The notes beneath the pieces are model-generated. The model saw nothing but the letters and a program-made list of their open reading frames with translations. It was not told where the DNA came from and made no database searches. From assembly GCF_008124615.1 (NCBI RefSeq), contig NZ_VNIB01000019.1, positions 1 through 38,851 on the forward strand: a stretch of 38,851 nt of DNA, read 5' to 3'. Of the stretch, positions 1 to 8,636 are shown piece by piece (position 1 is the first letter of the stretch; each line of letters starts with the position of its first letter). A program made the position numbers and the translations under genes. The DNA comes from Geothermobacter ehrlichii. GTDB lineage: Bacteria > Desulfobacterota > Desulfuromonadia > Desulfuromonadales > Geothermobacteraceae.

Positions 1-640
1 CACGAGTGTACTTCCTTCTCTTCGAAACCATGCCAGTCCTCCTGACGCTGTTGTAGCAGCTTTTCGGACTGTCCACAATTTCGGGGGAAGGTCAATACAC
101 TTCCCGGCGGGCAACATGAGGTGTCCCCCATTTTTCAGCCAGCAAGCGCAGGTCGGTCCTTTCCATCTCCAATCCTCCCCGGTATCAACAGAAACATTTC
201 CGCCGCCAAACCCAAAACCGACTGCCAAGTGACATCCCTGGCCGTCCTGCAACATCTTAATGACGACGGGAGCTTTCTGCCTGGTAAATGCAGGAAGAGG
301 GCATGCGCTCGGACCGGAAATTTTGCAAAGAGAGAACAGAAGTCAGGAATTCCTCCATATTTGCCCCCCAGAGGCCGATCTGCCACCCAGTGCACAAAGG
401 GGCGCACCAAAGCCAGATCACGCAAAGACGGAGGCATTCCGGCCTGTTCGTGACGAATCCAGACAACAGCTTAGGCTACCAGAGACGACACTTCGTCAAG
501 CCTTCGCTTACAACTGTCGACCCTCACGCCGTCAGACCATCTTTCCATCAGTCAAACAAATATCAAATTCAGACCTGCGTGAAAAAAAATCTTTCCACCC
601 ATCTTTCCACCAAACTCTCATTTTTGCAGAAAATCAAAAA
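1..640. other. Region with no supportable gene
   Basis: Several short overlapping open frames exist on both strands, but none has a good ribosome binding site, a recognisable domain or protein-like composition. The right part is less GC-rich than the genes and holds a short degenerate repeat: ATCTTTCCAY occurs near 538, 589 and 601. The segment may be a decayed gene or the flank of something outside the window. I see no RNA gene in it. Confidence 0.4.
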
Positions 641-676
641 AACAAGGGCCTAGCCAGAATTGGCTAGGCCCTTGTT
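641..676 (-). terminator. Rho-independent terminator after tadA/tRNA-Ser
   Basis: A perfect 16-bp stem (641-656 with 661-676) closes a 4-nt loop. Read on the minus strand it is followed by a run of seven T, and it lies just past the 3' end of tRNA-Ser(CGA). It therefore ends minus-strand transcription from the tadA/tRNA-Ser unit. Confidence 0.9.
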
Positions 677-682
677 TTTATT

Positions 683-770
683 TGGCGGAGGGGGTGGGAT
701 TCGAACCCACGGTGCCTTTCGGCACAACAGATTTCGAGTCTGTCACCTTCGACCGCTCGGACACCCCTCC
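683..770 (-). tRNA. tRNA-Ser(CGA)
   Basis: The minus strand folds as a class II tRNA: acceptor GGAGGGG pairs with CCCCTCC, the anticodon loop is CTCGAAA (anticodon CGA, reading UCG), there is a long variable arm with a GCC-GAAA-GGC hairpin, and the T arm contains GGTTCGAATCC. Discriminator G is followed by an encoded CCA (685-683). It begins 6 nt after the tadA stop codon, so it may share that transcript, and a strong terminator follows it. Confidence 0.96.
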
Positions 771-776
771 GAACTG

Positions 777-1283
777 TCAGTCCGTCTTTCCTTTCTGCGC
801 CCTGGCGGCCTTCTTCTCCGCACGCAGACGGCGGAAAAAGCCGCTGAGCAGGGAGCTGCACTCCTGTTGGAGCACACCCTCGACCACCTCGACCCGGTGG
901 TTGAACCGGTCGTCCCGATGCAGTTCGTAAATCGAGCCGACTGCTCCGACCCGCGGATCCCGGCAGGCGAAAACCAGCCGCGGAATGCGGGACAGGATGA
1001 TCGCCCCCATGCACATGACACAGGGTTCCAGAGTCACGTAGAGCGTCGTCTCCAGCAACCGCCAGGAGCCGAGACGTTCCGCCGCCTGGCGGATGACCAG
1101 CATCTCGGCGTGCGCCGTCGGATCCTGGTCGCATTCGCGCCGGTTGTGTGCCCTTGCGACAATACTATCGCCCCGGGTGATGACCGCCCCGATCGGAACC
1201 TCGCCGATCCCGGCAGCCCGTTCCGCTTCGATCAGGGCCTGCTGCATCATCGCCTGATCGATTTCACTCCATAAAGGCGCCAT
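777..1283 (-). CDS. tadA: tRNA-specific adenosine deaminase TadA
   Basis: TadA deaminates adenosine 34 to inosine in tRNA-Arg(ACG), allowing one tRNA to read three CGN codons. The 168-residue protein has the cytidine/deoxycytidylate deaminase zinc site: HAE (His58, Glu60 as proton shuttle) and PCVMC (Cys88, Cys91). The C-terminus after about residue 150 is a basic tail rich in Lys and Arg. The first ATG has only a weak Shine-Dalgarno sequence; an ATG pair at residues 12-13 is the other plausible start and would begin nearer the usual family N-terminus. tRNA-Ser(CGA) follows directly. Its expected substrate tRNA-Arg(ACG) is encoded about 460 bp upstream on the same strand. The family call is secure; the exact start is not. 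Confidence 0.95.
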   Translation of the reverse strand: MAPLWSEIDQAMMQQALIEAERAAGIGEVPIGAVITRGDSIVARAHNRRECDQDPTAHAEMLVIRQAAERLGSWRLLETTLYVTLEPCVMCMGAIILSRIPRLVFACRDPRVGAVGSIYELHRDDRFNHRVEVVEGVLQQECSSLLSGFFRRLRAEKKAARAQKGKTD

Positions 1284-1455
1284 TCACATCACCCGGACCG
1301 CAACTGCGGAGGCTACTTTTAACACGAACCGGCATCCAGAAACAAGCCTCTTCCGTCCCCCTCCGGGGACATGCAGCCCGGCCGTGAAAAACGCTTAAGA
1401 AATTCGCCGATCCGTCGAAAAGGGTAGCAACCGCCAAAAAGACCAGGAGGAGAAA

Positions 1456-1674
1456 ATGGCCCGCACACAAGCCAACCAGATCTGCATCGACAAACGGGAC
1501 CGGGTCACCAACCTGCTGGGGCTCTTCACCCTGCTCGCCCTCGCCGTCTACCTCGGCACCCTGGCGCTGCAAGCACTGAACGGTCCGGACATCATCACCA
1601 GCCTCTCCGAGCCGGCCATGTTTGCGCCCTCCGACGCCATCGTCGCCGACCTCGGCCAGCCTTGGCGCCACTGA
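1456..1674 (+). CDS. Small single-pass membrane protein, unknown function
   Basis: This is a 72-residue frame preceded by a strong ribosome binding site (AGGAGG, 5 nt before the ATG) and followed by a rho-independent terminator, so it looks genuinely expressed. The N-terminus is polar and basic (residues 1-18). Residues about 19-40 (LLGLFTLLALAVYLGTLALQ) form one hydrophobic helix, and the C-terminal 30 residues are soluble and rich in Pro, Ala and Ser. I recognise no family. It runs against the surrounding minus-strand tRNA/tadA genes, so it is a separate transcription unit. The open frame on the opposite strand here is judged a shadow because it lacks a start signal. Confidence 0.6.
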   Translation: MARTQANQICIDKRDRVTNLLGLFTLLALAVYLGTLALQALNGPDIITSLSEPAMFAPSDAIVADLGQPWRH

Positions 1675-1701
1675 ACCCGGGAAACAGCCAACTCCAAACG
1701 A

Positions 1702-1732
1702 AAAGGGCTACGGATGCAATCCGTAGCCCTTT
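1702..1732. terminator. Bidirectional terminator between small ORF and tRNA-Arg
   Basis: A 14-bp stem (1702-1715 with 1719-1732) closes a 3-nt loop. On the plus strand it ends in TTTCTCTT, 27 nt after the small ORF. On the minus strand it ends in TTTTCGTTT, downstream of tRNA-Arg(ACG). It can serve both convergent units. Confidence 0.85.
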
Positions 1733-1740
1733 CTCTTAAG

Positions 1741-1817
<77 letters not shown>

Positions 1818-1853
1818 AGAGAGAAGCGTTTATCTCCTACTTTCGGCTTCTTG

Positions 1854-2363
1854 TCAACCCTTTTTTCCTTCCGCCGGGATGTAATCGACCAGACTGAAGG
1901 TATAGCGGGGATGTTTGAAGGCGTGGGTGTTCGGATAGAGACTGAAGAGCCAGCCATCGAACACCATCTTGCCGTTCTCCTTGATTTCTACCTGGACAGC
2001 CGGATTCCGGGTATCGTTGCTCATCGAAGTCAGCTTCCTGCCGTCCATTACGAAATGGGGCAAAAAGGCGTTGACCTTGAAGGTTATTCCGGCCCCGGGG
2101 AGCTCGAAAGAGTGCCCGATGTCGACCGTGTAGACCTCCTCGGTACCCGCATCCTTGTCTCTGACACTGATCTTGACCGCCTTCCAGTGTCCCTTGACCG
2201 AATCGGGAACCTCGACCGGCGTGGTGCTCTTGCGCACCTGAACCTCCGTTTTCGCCGGCCTGGCCTCGACTTTGGGCTTCTTCTCTTCCTGCTTGCCGCA
2301 ACCGCCCAGGCCGAAAGCGGCGAAGACGGTCACGACGAAAATCACGAGACCAGCTCTTTTCAC
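1854..2363 (-). CDS. DUF2155-like lipoprotein
   Basis: The gene encodes 169 residues from a GTG at 2363, with GAGGTG about 7 nt upstream. A longer in-frame extension exists but would run through tRNA-Ser(GCT), so I reject it. The N-terminus is a lipoprotein signal: VKRAG, a hydrophobic stretch, then lipobox LGGC with Cys near residue 22. A Lys/Glu-rich linker follows (residues about 24-45). The rest is a beta-rich domain ending with GWLFSLYPNTHAFKHPRY, which resembles the conserved end of DUF2155 proteins; that assignment is from memory of the motif. It is likely anchored in the periplasm or outer membrane. Function is unknown. It lies between two tRNA genes without an obvious functional partner. 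Confidence 0.75.
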   Translation of the reverse strand: MKRAGLVIFVVTVFAAFGLGGCGKQEEKKPKVEARPAKTEVQVRKSTTPVEVPDSVKGHWKAVKISVRDKDAGTEEVYTVDIGHSFELPGAGITFKVNAFLPHFVMDGRKLTSMSNDTRNPAVQVEIKENGKMVFDGWLFSLYPNTHAFKHPRYTFSLVDYIPAEGKKG

Positions 2364-2529
2364 GATCAGGCACCTCGCTGTCACGCAGACATCGTGCCGG
2401 AGCCTTTCCCGCCAGCTGCGAGATCCGACTGCGTGATTGAAAATGACAAAGGGGGAAGGATTCGCCCACTTCGTCGCCGCCATCACGGCAACTCCTGCGT
2501 CGGCTCCCCTCCGCTCGCTGCCGCCGGCT

Positions 2530-2566
2530 TTTTGTCCACAGGATACGCTCGCTCCGCTTCGAATCC
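2530..2566 (-). repeat. Copy 1 of 37-bp repeat downstream of tRNA-Ser(GCT)
   Basis: This 37-bp segment matches 2744-2780 at 31 of 37 positions. On the minus strand it starts GGATTCGAAGCG and ends GGACAAAA, lying 25 nt past the 3' end of tRNA-Ser(GCT). The start resembles a T-arm sequence (GGTTCGAATCC), so it may descend from a tRNA 3' half; that origin is inference. Confidence 0.6.
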
Positions 2567-2591
2567 CTCTTCGGAACTTGCGTGTTGATTG

Positions 2592-2681
<90 letters not shown>

Positions 2682-2743
2682 GTGTCTACCTAGATCTTTT
2701 CGGCAAGCAGGTTAGATAATTAAATGTTTTTCTGCAGAATACG

Positions 2744-2780
2744 TTTTGTTCACCGGACGCGCTCGCTACGCTCCGAATCC
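2744..2780 (-). repeat. Copy 2 of 37-bp repeat downstream of tRNA-Ser(TGA)
   Basis: This copy matches 2530-2566 at 31 of 37 positions and begins 31 nt past the 3' end of tRNA-Ser(UGA). Its end also forms an 8-bp stem (ACCGGACG with CGTCCGGT) with sequence closer to the tRNA, but no T-run follows, so it is not a classical terminator. Confidence 0.6.
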
Positions 2781-2811
2781 TGCCACGACCGTCCGGTTCC
2801 TATTTTGAATG

Positions 2812-2897
2812 TGGCGGAGGAGGTAGGATTCGAACCCACGGAACTTTCGCTCAACGGTTTTCAAGACCGCCGCCTTAAACCACTCGGCCACTCCTCC
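2812..2897 (-). tRNA. tRNA-Ser(TGA)
   Basis: This is a class II tRNA: acceptor GGAGGAG pairs with CTCCTCC, the anticodon loop CTTGAAA gives anticodon UGA (reads UCN), and the variable arm contains GAGC-GAAA-GTTC. An encoded CCA follows (2814-2812). It starts 13 nt after the serS stop codon, too close for its own promoter, so it is probably processed from the serS transcript. It is a substrate of that enzyme. Confidence 0.96.
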
Positions 2898-2910
2898 GTT
2901 GTCGCCGCTC

Positions 2911-4203
<1,293 letters not shown>

Positions 4204-4240
4204 TCAGAACGAGTATATCTAACACCAATCCGGGGGCAGG

Positions 4241-4831
4241 TCAAGCAGGGTCGTCCTCTCGCCGCCCCCCCCTCACCCACCACTCGTGATCGTCATCGAA
4301 CCACCAGCGGCTGGAATCGGTCTCCCAGATAACCTCCGCCAACCTGCGCGCCGCACAGGTCCGCAGCCGGTCGCAACAGGAGGGATACCACTGGTCGGCA
4401 TAGCGGTTGCCGAGGTCCTTGTACTCCTTCAGGGCCAGGATCATTTCCAGCTGGTCGGCGTCGTTGGCCAGCTGCGCCTCGCGCGTCCGTTTTTCGACGA
4501 ACTCCTGCCACAGCCCCCGGTAGTCTTCCCCGAACGGGAGGGTCCGCGCCAGATCCTCCACCGCCTGCCGCTCGTCGCTGCGAACGTATTTCTTGTGCAC
4601 GTAGTTCAGATCCCCGGTTCGCGCCTCGGGCAGGTCGTGAAACAGGCACATCTGCACCACCCGGCCGGTGTCGACCCCGCCGTCGAGATGTGCCAGTACA
4701 TAACCGATCATGGCGGTGCGGAAGCAGTGCTCGGCCACCGACTCGGCCCCGGAACCGAGAAACTGGAAACCGGTACGCGGCGTCCGCTTGAGCATGCCGG
4801 TTTCAAAGAGAAAATTCGCCAGATTCTTCAT
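4241..4831 (-). CDS. HD-domain phosphohydrolase (YfbR/HDDC2-like nucleotidase)
   Basis: The 196-residue protein carries the metal-dependent HD fold pattern: SVAEH (His35), HDLPEARTGD (His65, Asp66, Glu69, Asp74) and NDADQLE further on. This combination is typical of the YfbR/HDDC2 branch, whose members dephosphorylate deoxynucleoside 5'-monophosphates; substrate specificity here is inferred. The C-terminal 25 residues are Trp- and Asp/Arg-rich and are probably a lineage-specific tail. The ATG at 4831 has GGAGG 9 nt upstream; a GTG nine bases earlier abuts that site and is less likely. It lies 58 nt before serS and downstream of the transporter gene on the same strand. Confidence 0.85.
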   Translation of the reverse strand: MKNLANFLFETGMLKRTPRTGFQFLGSGAESVAEHCFRTAMIGYVLAHLDGGVDTGRVVQMCLFHDLPEARTGDLNYVHKKYVRSDERQAVEDLARTLPFGEDYRGLWQEFVEKRTREAQLANDADQLEMILALKEYKDLGNRYADQWYPSCCDRLRTCAARRLAEVIWETDSSRWWFDDDHEWWVRGGRREDDPA

Positions 4832-4900
4832 CGCAGACACCCTCCCCGAAAAACGGTCTGCTGCCGTTATAGCACGGCAACAGAGATGACCGGAACGACC

Positions 4901-5773
4901 TTATCCGAAGCGGATGAGAAAAACCCCGGCCAGAATCATGCAGGCGGCCAGAAACCGGATGCGCCCGCAGGTTTCGCCGAGAAACAGCACGCCGATCAGC
5001 ACGCCGATCAGCAGGCTGACCTGCCGCAGGGGAACGGCATAGCTCATCGGCGCCAGCTTCAGCCCGAACCTGAAGGTGAGAAAGGAGCTCATCATCACCG
5101 GTCCGCTGCAGAGAATGATCAGCCGGTTCCGCCGCCATTCGGCCAGCAGCCTCCCCGGCGCGTCGAACGGCAGGAGCATGAGGGTCAGATAGACAAACAT
5201 CGACATCACCAGCAGGTAGGTGAAATACAGGGGGGGATAGCCGGAAACGCCCAGCTTGTCGGTCACGGCGCCGACCGAATAGACGAATCCGGCCGCCAGC
5301 GCCGCCTGCACCGAGGCATCGCCGAGACGCCGGAAGGGACGCAGCACCTCGTCGAGGGCCAGCCGCCGCAGCTGCACGCAATAGGCCCCGGCTGCGATGC
5401 AGACAATGCCGGCCAGACCGACGGCGCTCAGCCGCTCACCGAGAAAGAGAAAGCCCCAGAGCGGGACGTAGAGCATGGCGGTCTGCGACAGAGGATAGGT
5501 CAGGGAAAGGTCACCCTCCCGGTAGGCCCGGCCGTTGAAGAGATGATAGGACACGAAGCAGAAACCGCCGGCCAGGGCCAGCAGCAGGGTCCGCCAGTCG
5601 GGCACGGGAAAAGGCTGCGGCAGAAACAGCAGGAGCAGGTTGAGCAGGCCGCCGGAACAGAAGAACATCCACCAGATGAAAATCGTCTTGTCGCGGCTCT
5701 GCTTGACCAGAAGGTTCCACAGGGCGTGCGCCAGGGCCGACAGCACGATGAGTATGAAGGCGAAGGTCGTCAC
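4901..5773 (-). CDS. DMT/EamA-family transporter
   Basis: The 290-residue protein is almost entirely hydrophobic, with about ten predicted transmembrane helices in two similar halves of five, as in the drug/metabolite transporter superfamily. The first half contains the recurring helix-end motifs ALWNLLVK and PLSQTAMLYVPLWGFLFLGE; the second has PLRQVSLLIGVLIGVLFLGE at the matching place. That duplicated pattern identifies EamA repeats. The substrate cannot be told from sequence. The GTG start at 5773 has only a weak ribosome binding site. A short inverted repeat lies about 40 nt upstream and may be an operator. Confidence 0.88.
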   Translation of the reverse strand: MTTFAFILIVLSALAHALWNLLVKQSRDKTIFIWWMFFCSGGLLNLLLLFLPQPFPVPDWRTLLLALAGGFCFVSYHLFNGRAYREGDLSLTYPLSQTAMLYVPLWGFLFLGERLSAVGLAGIVCIAAGAYCVQLRRLALDEVLRPFRRLGDASVQAALAAGFVYSVGAVTDKLGVSGYPPLYFTYLLVMSMFVYLTLMLLPFDAPGRLLAEWRRNRLIILCSGPVMMSSFLTFRFGLKLAPMSYAVPLRQVSLLIGVLIGVLFLGETCGRIRFLAACMILAGVFLIRFG

Positions 5774-5813
5774 CGGAGCATTCTAACCGAAGGCCGGTGG
5801 AGAGCGAAGCGTT

Positions 5814-5830
5814 TTTTAGCCAGACTAAAA
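5814..5830. promoter_or_regulatory. Short inverted repeat upstream of the DMT transporter
   Basis: TTTTAG-CCAGA-CTAAAA is a 6-bp perfect inverted repeat with a 5-nt centre in the gap before the transporter start. Its size and position suit a protein-binding site. No cognate regulator is in the window and the site could be fortuitous. Confidence 0.3.
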
Positions 5831-5870
5831 CATGGCGCTTTGACTCCCCCTGCTCTGCTGGTAAGCTGAA

Positions 5871-6082
5871 TCCTGAATCAATGAGCTCATCATCGGCGAA
5901 TAGCGCAAGTCATTGACCTGCCTGCGGTTTGCAAAAATCACCGGCGAACCTGTGGGTGCGCCCTGGATTTTTGCAAACCGCATTCAAACCAAGCACTTGC
6001 ACTCTTCATCCGGCATGAACTTGCACTCTTCATCCGGCATGAACTTGCACTCTTCATCCGGCATGAACTCACTGATTCAGGA
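5871..6082. mobile_element. MITE-like palindromic element before fumC
   Basis: Two arms form a long imperfect palindrome. The outer 20 bp (5871-5890 versus 6063-6082) match at 18 of 20 positions, and the innermost 16 bp (5924-5939 versus 5966-5981) match perfectly. If only one copy of the 24-bp tandem unit in the right arm is counted, both arms are exactly 69 nt and 52 of 69 positions pair. The 26-nt centre makes its own hairpin, GGCGAACC-TGTG-GGTGCGCC. No coding capacity is visible. I found no clear target-site duplication. The element ends 8 nt before the fumC Shine-Dalgarno sequence, so it must be transcribed in, or must define, the fumC leader. Confidence 0.75.
5995..6066 (+). repeat. Three perfect tandem copies of a 24-bp unit
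   Basis: The unit starting ACTTGCACTC and ending GGCATGA occurs at 5995-6018, 6019-6042 and 6043-6066 without a mismatch. It lies in the right arm of the palindromic element, whose left arm has only one degenerate counterpart (near 5887-5910). Two units therefore look like a recent expansion. A multiple of three, it could be read through without a frame change, but no coding role is apparent. Confidence 0.95.
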
Positions 6083-6102
6083 GAACGAAAAGGAGGAGCC
6101 AG

Positions 6103-7473
6103 ATGGAACGCTATCGCACCGAAACCGATTCCATGGGGGCCATGCAGATACCCGCCGACGCACTTTACGGCGCCCAGACCGCCCGCGCCGTCGAAAACTT
6201 TCCCGTCTCCGGGTGGCGCCTATCGCGGCCGATGATCCGGGCCCTGGGCCTGATCAAGCAGCAGGCGGCGCTGACCAACGGCGAGCTGGGCCTGCTGCCG
6301 GCCGAACTGGCGGCGGCCATCGCCGGGGCCGCCGGCGAGGTGGTGGACGGCCGACACGACGAACACTTTCCCGTCGATATCTTCCAGACCGGATCGGGGA
6401 CCAGCAGCAACATGAACGCCAACGAGGTCATCGCCAGCCTGGCCGGCCGCCAGCTGGGCCGAAAAGTACATCCCAACGACCATGTCAATCTGGGACAGTC
6501 GAGCAACGACGTCTTTCCCACCGCCCTGCACCTGGCGGCGACAGCCGAGGTTCACGACCGGCTGCTGCCCGCCCTGTCGCGACTGCGCGACCGGCTGGCG
6601 GCCAAGGCCGACGATTTCGACGACATCGTCAAGCTGGGACGCACCCACCTGCAGGACGCCGTCCCCATCCGGCTCGGCCAGGTCTTCTCCGGCTACGTTC
6701 GGCAGCTCGAACTGGGCGTCCGACGCATCCGGCAGGCCACCGAAGGACTGCTCGAACTGCCCCTGGGCGGCACCGCCGTCGGTACCGGCCTCAACACACA
6801 CCCGGAATTCGCCCCCAGAACCTGCTCTCGCCTGGCCGAGGTCACCGGCCACCCCTTTGTCGAGGCAACCAACCATTTCGAGGCGCAGGCGGCGTGCGAC
6901 GCCGCCGTGCAGCTGAGCGGCGCCCTGCGGACCTGCGCCGTCAGCCTGTTCAAGATCGCCAACGACATCCGCTTTCTGGCCAGCGGACCACGGGGCGGCT
7001 ACGGTGAGCTGAAGCTGCCGGCCGTCCAGCCCGGATCATCGATCATGCCCGGCAAGATCAATCCGGTGATGGCCGAAAGCCTGTTGCAGGTCTGCGTCCA
7101 GGTGATCGGCTTCGACAGTGCCATCGGCCTGGCCGGCCTGTCGGGCAATTTCGAGCTGAACGTGATGCAGCCCCTGCTGGCACACAACCTGCTCGAGGGC
7201 ATCCGCCTGCTGGCCAACGCCGCACAGCTGTTCGCCGACCGCTGCGTTGACGGCCTGCAGGCCGACCGCGAACGGTGTGAAGAGATGGTCGAGAAGAGTC
7301 TGGCCATGGTCACGGCGCTGGCGCCGGAAATCGGTTACGACCGGGCGGCCGACCTGGCCAAGCAGGCCTTCGCGGAGGGAAAGACCATACGCGAGATCTG
7401 CCTGGAAAAGGAGATTCTGCCGGCCGAGCGACTCGAAAGGCTGCTCGATCCGCGACCGCAGACCGGTCCGTAG
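6103..7473 (+). CDS. fumC: Fumarate hydratase, class II
   Basis: FumC interconverts fumarate and L-malate without an Fe-S cluster, in the TCA cycle or its reductive branch. The 456-residue length and motifs are typical: QTGSGTSSNMNANEV (95-109), GRTHLQDA with the base-site His182, and the superfamily signature GSSIMPGKINP (311-321) with the catalytic Ser. The ATG has a perfect AGGAGG 6 nt upstream (6091-6096). It is the only large plus-strand gene in the left half and appears monocistronic. Its leader contains the palindromic element at 5871-6082, so fumC expression may be affected by that structure. A hairpin follows the stop. Confidence 0.97.
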   Translation: MERYRTETDSMGAMQIPADALYGAQTARAVENFPVSGWRLSRPMIRALGLIKQQAALTNGELGLLPAELAAAIAGAAGEVVDGRHDEHFPVDIFQTGSGTSSNMNANEVIASLAGRQLGRKVHPNDHVNLGQSSNDVFPTALHLAATAEVHDRLLPALSRLRDRLAAKADDFDDIVKLGRTHLQDAVPIRLGQVFSGYVRQLELGVRRIRQATEGLLELPLGGTAVGTGLNTHPEFAPRTCSRLAEVTGHPFVEATNHFEAQAACDAAVQLSGALRTCAVSLFKIANDIRFLASGPRGGYGELKLPAVQPGSSIMPGKINPVMAESLLQVCVQVIGFDSAIGLAGLSGNFELNVMQPLLAHNLLEGIRLLANAAQLFADRCVDGLQADRERCEEMVEKSLAMVTALAPEIGYDRAADLAKQAFAEGKTIREICLEKEILPAERLERLLDPRPQTGP

Positions 7474-7481
7474 AAAGGGAG

Positions 7482-7507
7482 CAGACGGCAGCGGAACCGG
7501 CCGTCTG
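7482..7507. terminator. Hairpin between convergent fumC and rnd
   Basis: CAGACGGC (7482-7489) pairs with GCCGTCTG (7500-7507), and the loop has a further CGG/CCG pairing. It fills the 44-bp gap between convergent genes. There is no strong T-run on either side (minus strand CTCCCTTTCT), so termination is likely but not textbook. Confidence 0.55.
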
Positions 7508-7517
7508 AACGTTGCGG

Positions 7518-8636
7518 TCAAAGGCAGGCCAGCAGCTCGGCGCCGAGCACCTGCCGTTGCCAGTCGCGCATCCCCTCGATCGCCTGCAGCTCTGTCTCGC
7601 GCCGGGGATTGAGGCGGGCCACCGCCTCGAGCAGGCTGTTGTTGATCAGCACCCCGGGGTCGAGCCCGAGGTCCGCCGCCTTCGCCGTCCGCCAGGCCTT
7701 GAGCCGGGCCAGTCGCTCCTCCACCCGCGGATCCCGCTCCTGCCGGCCGCGACGCGGAAAACTCGGCAGCCGCTCGACCGGCAGGCTCAGCCCCTCCTCC
7801 ACGCAGCGCAACAGCTCCCGCCCGTAGCGGTCGATCAGCTTCGGAGACAGCCCCTCCAGGCCGGCCATGGCGCGCAGGGTCCGCGGTGCCGCCGTCGCCA
7901 CCGACAGCAGGCTCTTGTTGCCGATGATGCGAAACGGCGGCACGTCGCGCCGCCGGGCCCTTTTGTCCCGCCAGCGAAGCAGGGCTTCGAGAATGGCGAG
8001 CTGCCGTCTGCCCAGGCGGCCGGCCCCCTTGAAACGCATGAAGAGAGGTCCGTCGCCGTTCTCGAAAGCGACTTCCTGCAGCAGCCGGCATTCCTCCTCG
8101 AGCCAGAACAGGCGGTCGAGCTGCCGCAGACGCTCTTCCAGCAGGCCGGCGAGCCAATCCAGAAAGGCGGTGTCGCCGGCGGCGTAGGCGACCATCTCCT
8201 CCGGCAGCGGCCGGACGGTCCAGTCGGCTCGCTGGTACTTCTTGTCGATCTCCAGCCCGAAGTACTTGCCGAGCAGGTCCGCCAGGCCGATCTTCTCTTC
8301 GCCACAGAACTGCGCCGCCAGCATGCTGTCGAACAGGCCGCGCACCTGCAGGTCGAAATCGCGCCGCAGGCAGCGCAGATCGTAGTCGGCGGCATGAAAG
8401 AGCTTGCGGATCGCCGAATCTTCCAGTGGCGCCCGCAACGGCTCCAGGTCGGGCAGCGCCAGGGGATCGACCAGGGCCGTCCGCCCGGCGGCGGTGAACT
8501 GCAGCAGGCAGACCTTCTCGGTGTAGTGATGCATGCTGTCGGCCTCGAGGTCGACGGCGATCACCGGCTGCTCGCCGAGAAAGCGGGCGAATTCCCGCAG
8601 CTCGCGGGTCGTGTCGATAATCGGTGTCTTGTTCAT
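7518..8636 (-). CDS. rnd: Ribonuclease D (3'-5' exoribonuclease)
   Basis: RNase D trims tRNA and other stable RNA 3' ends. The 372-residue protein has the DEDDy exonuclease fold in the first about 190 residues: VIAVDLEADS (Asp and Glu), HAADYDLRCLRRDF, and YAAGD near residue 176. An HRDC-type helical domain follows around residues 205-285 (RQLAILEALLRWRDKRARRR). A second HRDC-like segment is plausible at the C-terminus. The start overlaps the mutY stop as ATGA, indicating translational coupling with mutY. The tRNA-processing role is consistent with tRNA genes nearby, but they are 4 kb away and not in the same unit. Confidence 0.92.
   Translation of the reverse strand: MNKTPIIDTTRELREFARFLGEQPVIAVDLEADSMHHYTEKVCLLQFTAAGRTALVDPLALPDLEPLRAPLEDSAIRKLFHAADYDLRCLRRDFDLQVRGLFDSMLAAQFCGEEKIGLADLLGKYFGLEIDKKYQRADWTVRPLPEEMVAYAAGDTAFLDWLAGLLEERLRQLDRLFWLEEECRLLQEVAFENGDGPLFMRFKGAGRLGRRQLAILEALLRWRDKRARRRDVPPFRIIGNKSLLSVATAAPRTLRAMAGLEGLSPKLIDRYGRELLRCVEEGLSLPVERLPSFPRRGRQERDPRVEERLARLKAWRTAKAADLGLDPGVLINNSLLEAVARLNPRRETELQAIEGMRDWQRQVLGAELLACL

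Noticed and set aside
660-1274. Plus-strand frames overlapping tRNA-Ser and tadA
   Set aside because: They read through a tRNA gene and opposite a clear TadA with intact zinc motifs.
1264-1671. Minus-strand frame of 135 codons opposite the small membrane ORF
   Set aside because: It has no ribosome binding site and shadow composition. The plus-strand ORF has an ideal ribosome binding site and a transmembrane helix.
5995-6066. Three 24-bp repeats as a minimal CRISPR array
   Set aside because: The units are directly adjacent with no spacers, and no cas genes are nearby.
5913-7007. Plus-strand frame that starts in the palindromic element, reads the 24-bp repeats and runs through fumC in another frame
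   Set aside because: The repeat peptide HSSSGMNL is only a consequence of a unit length divisible by three. The fumC frame has a perfect ribosome binding site and full family motifs.
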